Positions 1 through 6,854 are shown, numbered from the stretch's first letter. The stretch: 9,066 nucleotides of DNA from JBJHBY01 sp050485745 (GCA_050485745.1 JBJHBY010000149.1:1-9066), one strand, 5' to 3'. The notes: generated from the sequence alone by a model not told the origin. Numbers and translations: made by a program.

Positions 1-544
1 GGGCGTCGATAAAGCGCTGCACCACACGGCGATGCAGGGCTTCACTGACCACGAAGCGCGGGCGCTCATCGCGGATGCGACGGCGCGCCCGGCTGACCAC
101 CTGCCGCACCGCGGGGGTGGTGCGGCCAAACATCGTGGCAATCTCGCCATGGGCGTAGCCAAAGACCTCGTGCAACAGAAAGGCGGCCCGCTCTTCCGCG
201 CCCAGCCGCTCCAGCGCCAGCAGGAACGCCAGGGACAGGTCCGAGGCCTGCTCCGCCAGTGCGTCCGCGCCCGGAGCCAGGCCCAGCAGCGGCTCCGGCA
301 ACCAGGGGCCGATGTAGTCCTCGCGCCGTGCCCGCAGCTGGCGCTGGCGGTCGATGCCAAGGCGCGTGACCACCGTCACCAGCCAGGCCTCCGGGTCGCG
401 AATGGCATCGCCCTGCGCTTCGCGCCAGCGAATCCAGGCCTCCTGCAGTACATCCTCGGCATCCATGCGGCTGCCCAGCAGGCGGTAGGCCAGTCCGAAC
501 AGGCGTGGACGCGCCTGTTCGAACGAATCAATGGCTGGCTCCAT
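1..544 (-). CDS. ECF41/SigJ-type RNA polymerase sigma factor (3' end outside window)
   Basis: This is a sigma-70 family factor that directs RNA polymerase to a small set of promoters. The 181 visible residues contain region 2 (about 8-70, with YRLLGSRMDAEDVLQEAWIRW-like helices at 20-40) and region 4 (about 105-160, with the helix-turn-helix around GEIATMFGRTTPAVRQVVSR). The linker carries WLPEPL at 81-86, a hallmark of the ECF41/SigJ group. Members of that group usually continue into a SnoaL-like C-terminal domain that tunes activity. That part lies beyond position 1, so its presence is inferred. The ATG at 544 has no strong Shine-Dalgarno; a TTG at 559 is the only other in-frame start before a stop. 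The gene is divergent from a carboxymuconolactone decarboxylase gene, the classic ECF41 partner, and a matching promoter lies upstream at 602-628, suggesting autoregulation. The family call is firm. Confidence 0.92.
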   Translation of the reverse strand, partial: MEPAIDSFEQARPRLFGLAYRLLGSRMDAEDVLQEAWIRWREAQGDAIRDPEAWLVTVVTRLGIDRQRQLRARREDYIGPWLPEPLLGLAPGADALAEQASDLSLAFLLALERLGAEERAAFLLHEVFGYAHGEIATMFGRTTPAVRQVVSRARRRIRDERPRFVVSEALHRRVVQRFIDA

Positions 545-554
545 GGCAGTTTCC

Positions 555-574
555 GTCAACCTGTTCAGTCAACC
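555..574. repeat. Imperfectly spaced direct repeat GTCAACC x2
   Basis: GTCAACC occurs at 555-561 and again at 568-574, a 13-bp step. It lies in the leader of the sigma factor gene, just before the tandem repeat at 577-602, whose two units also step by 13 bp. It could be a regulator half-site pair or chance. No function is established. Confidence 0.5.
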
Positions 575-576
575 CA

Positions 577-602
577 TGTCATCTGAAAGTGTCATCTGAA
601 AG
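577..602. repeat. Exact 13-bp tandem duplication
   Basis: TGTCATCTGAAAG is present twice with no gap, at 577-589 and 590-602. The copies are identical. The repeat adjoins the predicted -10 element of the minus-strand sigma promoter (602-605) and covers the likely transcription start and early leader. Function is unknown. It may be an operator, an mRNA leader element or a recent slippage duplication. Confidence 0.9.
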
Positions 603-628
603 ACGCTGCGGCCACGCCAGGTGTGACA
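602..628 (-). promoter_or_regulatory. ECF41-type promoter for the sigma factor gene
   Basis: On the minus strand TGTCACA (628-622) is followed by exactly 16 nt and then CGTC (605-602). As I recall it, this is the motif described for ECF41 targets: TGTCACA near -35 and CGTC near -10. The start codon at 544 would leave a leader of roughly 50 nt. The location upstream of the sigma gene implies autoregulation. The match is visible directly; its activity is inferred. Confidence 0.72.
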
Positions 629-641
629 AGCACACGCCGCG

Positions 642-668
642 CGTCACGAAAACCCGGCGCACAACGTC
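642..668 (+). promoter_or_regulatory. ECF41-type promoter for the CMD gene
   Basis: CGTCACG (642-648) is followed by 16 nt and then CGTC (665-668). The core GTCAC and the CGTC box match the minus-strand element at 602-628, with the same spacing. The -35 boxes of the two promoters lie back to back, 13 bp apart (629-641). Transcription would start near 675, giving a leader of about 35 nt before the ATG at 710. The -35 box is less perfect than that of the sigma promoter. Confidence 0.62.
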
Positions 669-695
669 CTTGTATCGACATCGCGGTCATCAAAC

Positions 696-701
696 GAGGA
701 G
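696..701 (+). promoter_or_regulatory. Ribosome binding site of the CMD gene
   Basis: GAGGAG lies 8 nt before the ATG at 710 and decides that start. The open frame extends upstream to an ATG at 623, but that would place the coding region across the promoter and it lacks a comparable site. Confidence 0.8.
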
Positions 702-709
702 CCTTGATC

Positions 710-1219
710 ATGACCCAACGCCTGGACTACGTGCGCCACGCCGACCCGGAGCCCCTGCAGGCCCTGTCCGCCCTCAGCGGCTACCTGCATCACTCGGATC
801 TGGATCCGGTTTTGCTGCAGCTGCTGCAGCTGCGGGCCTCGCAACTCAATGGCTGCGCCTACTGCGTCGACATGCACAGCCTGGACCTGAAGGCTTTGGG
901 TGAGGACGGTGCCCGCCTGCACCTGGTTGCCGCGTGGCACGAGTCGGACGTGTTCACCCCCGCGGAGCGCGCCGCCCTGGCCTGGACCGAGGCCCTGACG
1001 CGACTGCAACCGGGGCAGGATCTCGGCCCGCTCTACCAGACCATGGAGGCGCATTTCGACAACGCCGCCATCCTGCGCCTGACCTTCGCCATCGTCGCTA
1101 TCAATGGCTGGAACCGCCTGAGCGTGGCCTTTGGCAAGCGCACCGGCCAGTACCGGCCCGGCGACCTCGACGCCACGCTCACCCGCGCCCTGAACACACT
1201 GCGCCGCCAGGGACGTTAG
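710..1219 (+). CDS. Carboxymuconolactone decarboxylase family (AhpD-like) protein
   Basis: The 169-residue protein is a CMD/AhpD-fold member, probably a small cytoplasmic thiol oxidoreductase or peroxidase-like enzyme. The signature NGCAYCVDMH gives the redox pair C49 and C52 and the companion H56. The rest is helical, with a conserved-looking NGWNRL segment near 140. Length is normal for single-domain members. The start at 710 follows a good GAGGAG site and the predicted ECF41 promoter. ECF41 sigma factors are known to sit beside COE genes (CMD, oxidoreductase or epimerase), which matches the divergent neighbour. The true substrate is unknown; decarboxylation of carboxymuconolactone is unlikely without a catabolic cluster. 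It ends 8 bp before the convergent diguanylate cyclase gene. Confidence 0.92.
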   Translation: MTQRLDYVRHADPEPLQALSALSGYLHHSDLDPVLLQLLQLRASQLNGCAYCVDMHSLDLKALGEDGARLHLVAAWHESDVFTPAERAALAWTEALTRLQPGQDLGPLYQTMEAHFDNAAILRLTFAIVAINGWNRLSVAFGKRTGQYRPGDLDATLTRALNTLRRQGR

Positions 1220-1227
1220 GCAAGACG

Positions 1228-2175
1228 TCAGGCGCTGGCCACGCTGGCGATGCGGTTGCGGCCCTGCTGCTTGGCCTGGTAGAGCTGCTGGTCGACGCTC
1301 TCGACGAAGGCCAGTGGCTGATCCTGGTGGCCGGGGATAATGGTGCCGACCCCCATGCTCACCGTCAGCACGGCGCCGATATCGGATTGCGCGTGGGGGA
1401 TCTGCTCGCGAAACACGCGGCTGCGGCAGCGCTCGGCCACCTTGAGCGCGGCGGCGCTGTCGGTTTCCGGCAACACCAGAACGAACTCCTCGCCGCCGAA
1501 GCGGGCGACGAAATCCCGCGGGCGCGTGGCGGTGGCCTTCAGGGCCTGGCCGACCTGGCGCAGGCAGGTGTCGCCCTGCAGGTGACCATAGTGGTCGTTG
1601 TACTGCTTGAAGTAGTCGATATCCAGCAGGATCAGGGACAGGGGCTGGCAGTTGCGCCGGGCGTTGTCCCACTCGCGCTCCAGCACGCTGTCGAACATGC
1701 GCCGGTTGGCAACACCGGTGAGGCCGTCCTTGAACGACAGCTCTTCCAGCTCCTTCTGCAGCTCCACCAGCTTCTGTTCAGTGCGCTTGCGCTCACTGAT
1801 ATCGAACATGAAACCGATCAGGGCCTCGACTTCGCCATCCGGCTTGCGCATGACATGCACCACGTCGCGAATCCAGACGTAGTCGCCATCCCGGGTCAGG
1901 GCGCGGTAGTCCGCCTCGTGATCGGTTCCCGCCTTCGATTGGGACACGCAGTAATTCACCACCCAGTCGCGATCCTCAGGGTGCATGCGCTCGGCCCAGT
2001 CGTTGACGCTGAGCCAGCTGTCCCGGGGCCAGCCCAGCACCTGTTCGATCTGCGGCCCGATGTAGCTGAAAGTCAGGGTCGGCCAGTCGATTTTCCAGGG
2101 AATGGCGCGAGTGGATTCCAGCAGGGTTTTGTAGACCTCACTGTCGGAGTCCATCTCAGTGCGGGGGTTACTCAT
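1228..2175 (-). CDS. PAS-GGDEF diguanylate cyclase
   Basis: This 315-residue cytoplasmic protein should make cyclic di-GMP from two GTP. A PAS_3-type sensor domain spans about 17-128 and ends in the typical DISERKRTEQKL linker. A short coiled coil (128-147) leads into the GGDEF domain (about 148-312). The active site is GGEEF at 227-231. The product-inhibition site RPRD (R218 to D221) sits five residues before it, as expected for a feedback-regulated enzyme. No transmembrane segment or signal peptide is visible, so the PAS domain probably senses an internal cue; the ligand is unknown. The ATG at 2175 is my choice, although there is no clear Shine-Dalgarno. M8 (2154) is an alternative, and the open frame runs further upstream with low-complexity proline-rich sequence that looks non-coding. 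The gene is divergent from a small lipoprotein gene. Confidence 0.94.
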   Translation of the reverse strand: MSNPRTEMDSDSEVYKTLLESTRAIPWKIDWPTLTFSYIGPQIEQVLGWPRDSWLSVNDWAERMHPEDRDWVVNYCVSQSKAGTDHEADYRALTRDGDYVWIRDVVHVMRKPDGEVEALIGFMFDISERKRTEQKLVELQKELEELSFKDGLTGVANRRMFDSVLEREWDNARRNCQPLSLILLDIDYFKQYNDHYGHLQGDTCLRQVGQALKATATRPRDFVARFGGEEFVLVLPETDSAAALKVAERCRSRVFREQIPHAQSDIGAVLTVSMGVGTIIPGHQDQPLAFVESVDQQLYQAKQQGRNRIASVASA

Positions 2176-2198
2176 CACAGGAGTCCAGTGTGGCGCCC

Positions 2199-2217
2199 AT
2201 GGCGCCGGATGCGCCAT
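2199..2217. repeat. Inverted repeat between the cyclase and lipoprotein genes
   Basis: ATGGCGC (2199-2205) and GCGCCAT (2211-2217) form a perfect 7-bp inverted repeat with a 5-bp spacer. A partly overlapping direct repeat, TGGCGCC, occurs at 2191-2197 and 2200-2206. The 89-bp divergent gap has no promoter I can call with confidence, so this is a candidate operator only. Confidence 0.45.
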
Positions 2218-2264
2218 TCTGCCATGATCGGGGCATGATGGGCGAAGATTCGGGGAGAAGACCG

Positions 2265-2705
2265 ATGCATGGAAGATATGGAGCACGCGCGGCGGCATGG
2301 CGCCTCGCCCTGGGCGGGCTGGCACTGGCGCTGGTGACGGGCTGCACGGTGGGGCAACCGGGGGAGGCGGATGCACCACAGCAGGCGGAGCGCAAGCGGG
2401 TTCTGGCCCCGGTTGACGATGCCCGCATCGAGCGTCTGGACACAGAGCCCGGTGCTTACGTGCTGCACCTGCAGACCGGCCTGCCCAGCGGCTGCGCCAG
2501 CTTCGACGGGCTGGAGATGGCCCGCGACGAGCGGCACATCAAGGTCACCGTGTGGAACAGCATGCCAAAGGCGGACAACATCGCCTGCACCATGATTTAC
2601 GGCACCGCGCGCAACCGCCTGGAGCTGGGCAGCGATTTCAAGCCCGGCGAGCGCTACGAGGTCGAGATCAACGAGGACACGACCCTGGAGCTTATCGCGC
2701 GGTAG
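2265..2705 (+). CDS. Small two-cysteine lipoprotein of unknown function
   Basis: The 146-residue product starts with a signal peptide whose hydrophobic stretch (about 14-24) ends in the lipobox LVTGC, making C27 the lipidated residue. Thr at +2 does not signal inner-membrane retention, so the outer membrane is likely. The mature part has a charged linker (28-45), then a predicted beta-rich domain (46-146). That domain carries the pattern LPSGC (C77), a WNSMP segment and a second cysteine at C108 (IACTMIYG), followed by GERYEVEIN. The two cysteines could form a disulfide in the periplasm. I have seen this pattern in unnamed secreted proteins but cannot give a family. GGGGAG (2252-2257) precedes the ATG at 2265; starts at 2190 and 2235 would put extra residues before the signal peptide. 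It converges on the phosphodiesterase gene, 16 bp away. Confidence 0.85.
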   Translation: MHGRYGARAAAWRLALGGLALALVTGCTVGQPGEADAPQQAERKRVLAPVDDARIERLDTEPGAYVLHLQTGLPSGCASFDGLEMARDERHIKVTVWNSMPKADNIACTMIYGTARNRLELGSDFKPGERYEVEINEDTTLELIAR

Positions 2706-2721
2706 GCGCTCGCTTCCGGGT

Positions 2722-4530
2722 TTACCAGATCCAGTTGCGCAGGCGCAGCAGCAGGCGCTCCAGGTCGGTCAGGGCATCCCGTTGCGCCAGCAGATCAGCC
2801 AGCACGTCGGGGCGATCGGTGATGATGTGGTCGACTCCCATGTCGATGAAGCGCGACATTGCCCGCGGGTCGTTGACCGTCCAGACGTGGACCTCCAGGC
2901 CATGGCGACGGGCGCGCTGGATCATCGCCGGCGTCACCAGGGCGTCGCGCAGGGCCAGGGCATCGACATCCTCGCGCTCGGGACGACCAATGGCGGTGTG
3001 CAACAGCAGGCTGGTGCGCAGCCCGGGGGCCAGCCTGCGCGCCTCGCGCAGGATGCCGGGGTCCAGCGCCGCCAGCACCGTATCCGCCACGAAGTCCTCC
3101 CGCTGCAGGGCCCGGATCACCTCCCGGGTGAGGTCGGGCGAGTGGGGGCTGGGCTTGATCTCCAGGTACAGGCCGGCGCGACCGCGCAGTGCGGCGATGG
3201 CCTCGCCTAGGGTGGGTACGCGCTCTCCGGTAAACGCGGGGTCGAACCAGCGGCCCGCGTCCAGCTCGCGCAGCTCATCAAAGGTCATCTCCCAGACATT
3301 CCGCGCCACCCCGGCGATGCGCAACAGGTCACGGTCATGCAGCAATACCAGCTCGCCATCGGCGGTCTGGCGCACGTCCAGCTCCACGTAGTCGGCACCA
3401 TCGGCAATGGCCCGGTGGATGGCGGCCAGGGTGTTTTCCGGCGCCAGCATGGAGCTGCCCCGGTGGGCGCTGATGGCGACCGCATCGCGCCGCTCGAAGG
3501 CGTTCACGGCCCAGGCCACCTGGCCCAGCGCCAGCAGCAGGACCAGCGCCTCCAGGCTCCAGGCCTTGAGTCCGGTGCCACGACCCTCACGCTCCTCCGG
3601 CAGGGGCGGCACAGCACCCGCGCGCCGGCGATGGTACAGGGTGAGAATCAGCAGGCTGTTGGACGCCATCGCAACAAAGGCGGCCAGTACCCCGAGCACC
3701 GCGTAGAACCCGATCAGCAACAGCAATGCCGGCACCAGCACGGCATAGCGCTCAGGCAGCAGGGACAGCAACAGCGCGCCGCCGGTATCGAACAGCAGCG
3801 ACAGCATCAGGGGCAGGGCCGCCACGCAAGCCGCCACCGTCAGCGCCTTGGCGGCAATGCGCAGGCGCGAGCCCCGGGTCAGTGCAGCGCTGCGTGCCAG
3901 CGCCACCCGGGGCCGCCGCCGCTCCAGCAACAGCACCGGCAGCGCCAGCAGCCAGCGCAGGTAAAGCCCGCCATTGAGCACCAGCACCACCAGGCCCAGA
4001 ACACTGGCGATACCCAGGAACCACCAAAGCTCCGGCGGTCGTACATTGATGACGTAATAGATGTCATAGCCACCCAGCAGCCAGGCAAAGGCCAGACCCA
4101 GCAGGGCGAGGGGCAGCGCGGCCAGCAGCAGGTGTGCCACAACCTGCAGGCCGGCGAGCTTGAGCAACGCGGGCAGGCGCCGGCCCACCCGGGCCAGGGC
4201 GGCCACCGCACCGGGATAGTGCCCCGCGCAGTCCCGGGAGCAGATCAGCAGCATCCCCGCATGCTGCACAAACACCAGCACCGCACCCAGCGTGGTGGCC
4301 ACCAGCAGCCAGAGCAGCCCGGCCGGCGTGAGCAGGAAGCGCACCAGGTCTTCATTGCCGAACATCGGTTCGCCGGCCAGGCGCAACAGGCCACCCAGCA
4401 ACCAGGCCATCGCCGGTGCCAGGGTGCACAGGGCCAGCACCGCGAAGTAGACGTGGAAGGTCAGCAGCGGCCGCCGGTGGTGGCGCAGGGTGGCGGCGAC
4501 CTCACGGCCCACGTGGTAGACCTCGATCAC
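2722..4530 (-). CDS. Membrane glycerophosphodiester phosphodiesterase
   Basis: The 602-residue protein joins an N-terminal membrane domain (about 1-345) to a C-terminal GDPD TIM-barrel domain (about 350-580). The membrane part has roughly seven hydrophobic segments (near 24-48, 70-96, 124-154, 168-202, 228-248, 262-298 and 322-343) and resembles the GPDPase membrane domain known from Gram-positive and some proteobacterial enzymes. The catalytic part keeps the family motifs: HRG at 356-358, ENT at 365-367, ELD at 383-385, HD at 398-399, EIK at 457-459, VWTVN near 549 and TDRP at 571-574. It should cleave glycerophosphodiesters to sn-glycerol 3-phosphate and an alcohol; the exact lipid-derived substrate is unknown. 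The start is a GTG at 4530, overlapping the stop of the upstream repair gene in GTGA. That suggests translational coupling, and no separate promoter is apparent. Confidence 0.93.
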   Translation of the reverse strand: MIEVYHVGREVAATLRHHRRPLLTFHVYFAVLALCTLAPAMAWLLGGLLRLAGEPMFGNEDLVRFLLTPAGLLWLLVATTLGAVLVFVQHAGMLLICSRDCAGHYPGAVAALARVGRRLPALLKLAGLQVVAHLLLAALPLALLGLAFAWLLGGYDIYYVINVRPPELWWFLGIASVLGLVVLVLNGGLYLRWLLALPVLLLERRRPRVALARSAALTRGSRLRIAAKALTVAACVAALPLMLSLLFDTGGALLLSLLPERYAVLVPALLLLIGFYAVLGVLAAFVAMASNSLLILTLYHRRRAGAVPPLPEEREGRGTGLKAWSLEALVLLLALGQVAWAVNAFERRDAVAISAHRGSSMLAPENTLAAIHRAIADGADYVELDVRQTADGELVLLHDRDLLRIAGVARNVWEMTFDELRELDAGRWFDPAFTGERVPTLGEAIAALRGRAGLYLEIKPSPHSPDLTREVIRALQREDFVADTVLAALDPGILREARRLAPGLRTSLLLHTAIGRPEREDVDALALRDALVTPAMIQRARRHGLEVHVWTVNDPRAMSRFIDMGVDHIITDRPDVLADLLAQRDALTDLERLLLRLRNWIW

Positions 4531-5690
4531 GCCACCTCCAGGACGGCCCAGAGGTACCAGGTGGCGACGCTACGCCAGGGGCGCCAGCGTTCGGCCCGCG
4601 CCGCCAGGGTTTCACGCTCGGGCAGGGCCTCCAGCCGGAACAGGCGCTGGAAGCCCTTGCGTACACCCAGGTCGTCCAGCGGCAACACGTCAGGTCGCCC
4701 GAGGCGAAACAACAAAAACATCTCCGCAGTCCAGCGGCCGATACCTCGGACCCGGGTCAGGTGTTCGATCACCGCTTCGTCCGGCAGCGCCTGCAGGTCC
4801 GATAGCGGGGGCAGCTCACCCTGCTCGACCTTCACCGCCAGGTCCAGCACTGCCAGCGCCTTGGCCCGGGACAGGCCCGCACCGCGCAGCCGGTGCTCAT
4901 CGAGCGCCAGTACCTGTCGCGCCGTGGGCCAGCGCACATCCGGCCCGAGCAGGGCGCAGAAGCGGCCGAAGATGGTGCCCGCGGCCTTGCCGGAGAGTTG
5001 CTGGTAGATGATCGACTGCGCCAGCATGGCGAACACATCCGGTGCCGCGCTGACGCGCAGGCCACAGGGGCCGACCGCGCGCATGCCCCGGGCCAGGGTG
5101 CGATCGGCCCGCTGCAGGTGGCGCTCCGCCAGCGCCAGGTCGAAGGGGGGCGGCGACGCCTCCTCACGCGGTTCCCGGGCGGCCCTCTCGATGGCGAGCA
5201 TGCGCAGCTTGGTGCCCACCCCGCCACTGGCGCTGAAGCCGCCGCTGCGCCCCCCGGCCGCCACCACCCGATGGCAGGGCACCACGATGCCGAAGGGGTT
5301 GCGCGCCATCGCCTGGCCCACCGCCCGGGCCGCCCCCGGCGACCCGGCACGTGCGGCGAGCTCGCCATAGGTGACGGTGTCCCCGGGCGCCAGCGCCCGC
5401 GCCAGCTCGTAGATGCGGCGCTGGAACGGCGCCAGGTCATCGAGTGCCAGCGGCAGGTCAGCGAGGTTGTCATCGGCCCCGGTACCGGCCAGCAGGGCGC
5501 GGATGCGCGCCATGGCGGACTCAACGAACGCGGGGGGAGTGGCTTCCTCCAGCTCCGGCAGCCGCTCGCGCAGGCGCTGGCGCAAGGCCTTCTCACTGAC
5601 CTCGGGCAGCATCGTCGCCAGCAGCCGCCCATCGCGCCAGGCAATGCCGCAGGGGCCGATCGCCGTCTCGAACACTGCATATCCCGCCAT
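4527..5690 (-). CDS. Fused O6-alkylguanine-DNA alkyltransferase / AlkA-type 3-methyladenine DNA glycosylase
   Basis: One 387-residue chain contains two DNA-repair enzymes. Residues 1-170 form an Ogt/MGMT domain: an N-terminal subdomain, the helix-turn-helix with arginine finger R122 (AARAVGQAM), and the active site PCHRV with acceptor C139, followed by the usual GGFS...GTKLRMLAIE segment. It transfers alkyl groups from O6-alkylguanine to itself and is consumed. Residues about 183-387 form a short AlkA/Mag1-like HhH-GPD glycosylase: SIIYQQLSGKAA near 226-237, hairpin RGIGRWTAEMF at 315-325, and catalytic Asp in LDDLG, most likely D340. It would excise 3-methyladenine and related bases. No Ada or AraC domain is present. 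The ATG at 5690 follows AGGAGG; the frame is open for 200 codons upstream, but that part is antisense to nothing real and overlaps the Kelch gene in another frame. It lies 17 nt after the Kelch gene. Confidence 0.94.
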   Translation of the reverse strand: MAGYAVFETAIGPCGIAWRDGRLLATMLPEVSEKALRQRLRERLPELEEATPPAFVESAMARIRALLAGTGADDNLADLPLALDDLAPFQRRIYELARALAPGDTVTYGELAARAGSPGAARAVGQAMARNPFGIVVPCHRVVAAGGRSGGFSASGGVGTKLRMLAIERAAREPREEASPPPFDLALAERHLQRADRTLARGMRAVGPCGLRVSAAPDVFAMLAQSIIYQQLSGKAAGTIFGRFCALLGPDVRWPTARQVLALDEHRLRGAGLSRAKALAVLDLAVKVEQGELPPLSDLQALPDEAVIEHLTRVRGIGRWTAEMFLLFRLGRPDVLPLDDLGVRKGFQRLFRLEALPERETLAARAERWRPWRSVATWYLWAVLEVA

Positions 5691-5694
5691 ACGA

Positions 5695-5700
5695 CCTCCT
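5695..5700 (-). promoter_or_regulatory. Ribosome binding site of the repair fusion gene
   Basis: AGGAGG on the minus strand lies 4 nt before the ATG at 5690. It decides the start of the fusion protein and argues against the long upstream extension of the same open frame. Confidence 0.8.
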
Positions 5701-5707
5701 GGCTGTA

Positions 5708-6760
5708 TCACTCCGCCGTCATCATCTGCAGCAGCGGTGTCCAGGCGGTCACCGAGCGCGCACCGTGGCGGCTGGCGCCACCGGCGATCACCAGCCGACC
5801 CTGGAACACCGCGCCATCGGCGCCGTGCACGGTCAGGGGCGGCGATTCGGCCAGCTGCCAGCTCAACGGCGTCTCCCGGGTGTCCAGCACCCAGTGCCGA
5901 TCGATGATGCCACCTCCGCGGAACGCCGGCTCCTCGCCACCCAGTACATGGATGCGGCCATCGACAACACCCTCGGCGGCACCGCTGGTGGGCTGGGGCA
6001 GCGACGGCCCGGGTTGCCAGGTTTCCATGCCCGGGTCGAAGATATCCACCCGCGCCACGCTGTCCGGGCTGCGCCCGCCAATCGCCCAGATCCGCCCCTC
6101 CACCACCACCACGGACAGATGATCCCGCGGCTCCGGCAGGGGCGCGGCCACCGCCCAGCCCTCGTGGTCGGGCCGATAGATAAAGGTACTGCCGCTCTCG
6201 CCGTGGCCACCGATCACATACAGCCGGCCACCATGCTCCACCATCCGGTGCCCCCAGCGCGCTTCCGGCAGTGACGGCAGGGCCTGCCATTCACCACCCG
6301 GGCGCCAGCGCCACACATCCCGCGTGCCCGTCCAGGGATGTTCACCCAGGGTCTCGGCACCTCCGGCTACCACCACCGCGCCGTCCAGTGCCGCCGCCGC
6401 GGTGTGATGCCGGGGCCGGGGCAGGGAGGGAGCGCGCTCCCATACCCAACTCCCGCCACGCGGATTGAGCACGAACACATCGTCCAGAACCCGCCCCAGT
6501 CCGGCGAGCCCGGACAACACCACCAGGCGCTCCTCGCCGTCGTCCCCGGTCAGGGCCACGGTGGCCAGCTCACCGAAGGCCATCGGCAGCTCCGGGCCCA
6601 GGGTCCAGCCCTGACGCGGCTCCGGCGCCGGCGCAGTCAGGCGCAACACCCAGAAGGACAGAACCAGCAGCCCCAGCAGCAACAGCACCACCACGCCAAG
6701 CAGGGCCAGGGCACGTTGCAGGGAGCGCAGGGTATCGAGCATCGCGGGGGTCTCTGTCAT
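5708..6760 (-). CDS. Membrane-anchored Kelch-repeat beta-propeller protein
   Basis: The 350-residue protein has one N-terminal hydrophobic segment (about 17-40) with no cleavage site, so it is probably anchored in the inner membrane with its propeller in the periplasm. Residues about 52-345 form roughly six Kelch blades. Double-glycine strands appear at LSG 82-84, AGG 132-134, IGG 183-185, IGG 227-229, LGG 273-275 and AGG 326-328, with the usual W and LP-x-P/R spacing between them (PSLPRPR, PSLPEAR, APLPEPR, PSLPQP). Kelch propellers usually bind proteins or sugars; a sialate mutarotase-like or oxidase activity is possible but not indicated. It is the first gene of the operon with the repair fusion and phosphodiesterase. 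The ATG at 6760 lacks a clear Shine-Dalgarno; M7 is a possible alternative. Confidence 0.88.
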   Translation of the reverse strand: MTETPAMLDTLRSLQRALALLGVVVLLLLGLLVLSFWVLRLTAPAPEPRQGWTLGPELPMAFGELATVALTGDDGEERLVVLSGLAGLGRVLDDVFVLNPRGGSWVWERAPSLPRPRHHTAAAALDGAVVVAGGAETLGEHPWTGTRDVWRWRPGGEWQALPSLPEARWGHRMVEHGGRLYVIGGHGESGSTFIYRPDHEGWAVAAPLPEPRDHLSVVVVEGRIWAIGGRSPDSVARVDIFDPGMETWQPGPSLPQPTSGAAEGVVDGRIHVLGGEEPAFRGGGIIDRHWVLDTRETPLSWQLAESPPLTVHGADGAVFQGRLVIAGGASRHGARSVTAWTPLLQMMTAE

Positions 6761-6780
6761 GATTCGGAAGTCAGTCTCTC

Positions 6781-6809
6781 ATTTACGGTGGCCCACCCTC
6801 CGGGGTCAA
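6781..6809 (-). promoter_or_regulatory. Possible sigma-70 promoter of the Kelch operon
   Basis: TTGACC (6809-6804), a 17-nt spacer and GTAAAT (6786-6781) lie on the minus strand, 20 nt before the ATG at 6760. The -35 box is good and the -10 box weak. The 94-bp divergent gap also has GTGGCCC (6788-6794) inverted against GGGCCAC (6827-6833), spanning the -35 box, which could be an operator. Confidence 0.33.
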
Positions 6810-6854
6810 GCGCTGTCCCGGGTCAGGGGCCACGGAACATCCCGGGGCGAGCAC

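Noticed and set aside
32..586. A 184-codon open frame on the plus strand
   Set aside because: It is antisense to the sigma factor, whose regions 2 and 4 are clear.
644..1672. A 342-codon open frame on the minus strand
   Set aside because: It overlaps the CMD gene and the cyclase in the wrong frame and would run through the ECF41 promoter region. The product is low-complexity Arg/Gly/Gln sequence.
934..2238. A 434-codon open frame on the plus strand
   Set aside because: It crosses the end of the CMD gene out of frame and runs antisense to the diguanylate cyclase. It has no recognisable domain and no ribosome site.
2706..2721. A terminator between the convergent lipoprotein and phosphodiesterase genes
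   Set aside because: The gap is only 16 bp and has no stem with a T-run. The 8-bp gap at 1220-1227 is equally empty.
3337..5007. A 556-codon open frame on the plus strand
   Set aside because: It is antisense to the phosphodiesterase and repair genes, whose motifs are intact. Its product is glutamine-rich low complexity, as expected from the reverse complement of Leu/Ala-rich GC-rich coding DNA.
5691..6290. A 200-residue N-terminal extension of the repair fusion
   Set aside because: The open frame continues, but it overlaps the Kelch gene on the same strand in another frame, has no domain, and the AGGAGG at 5695-5700 marks the start at 5690.
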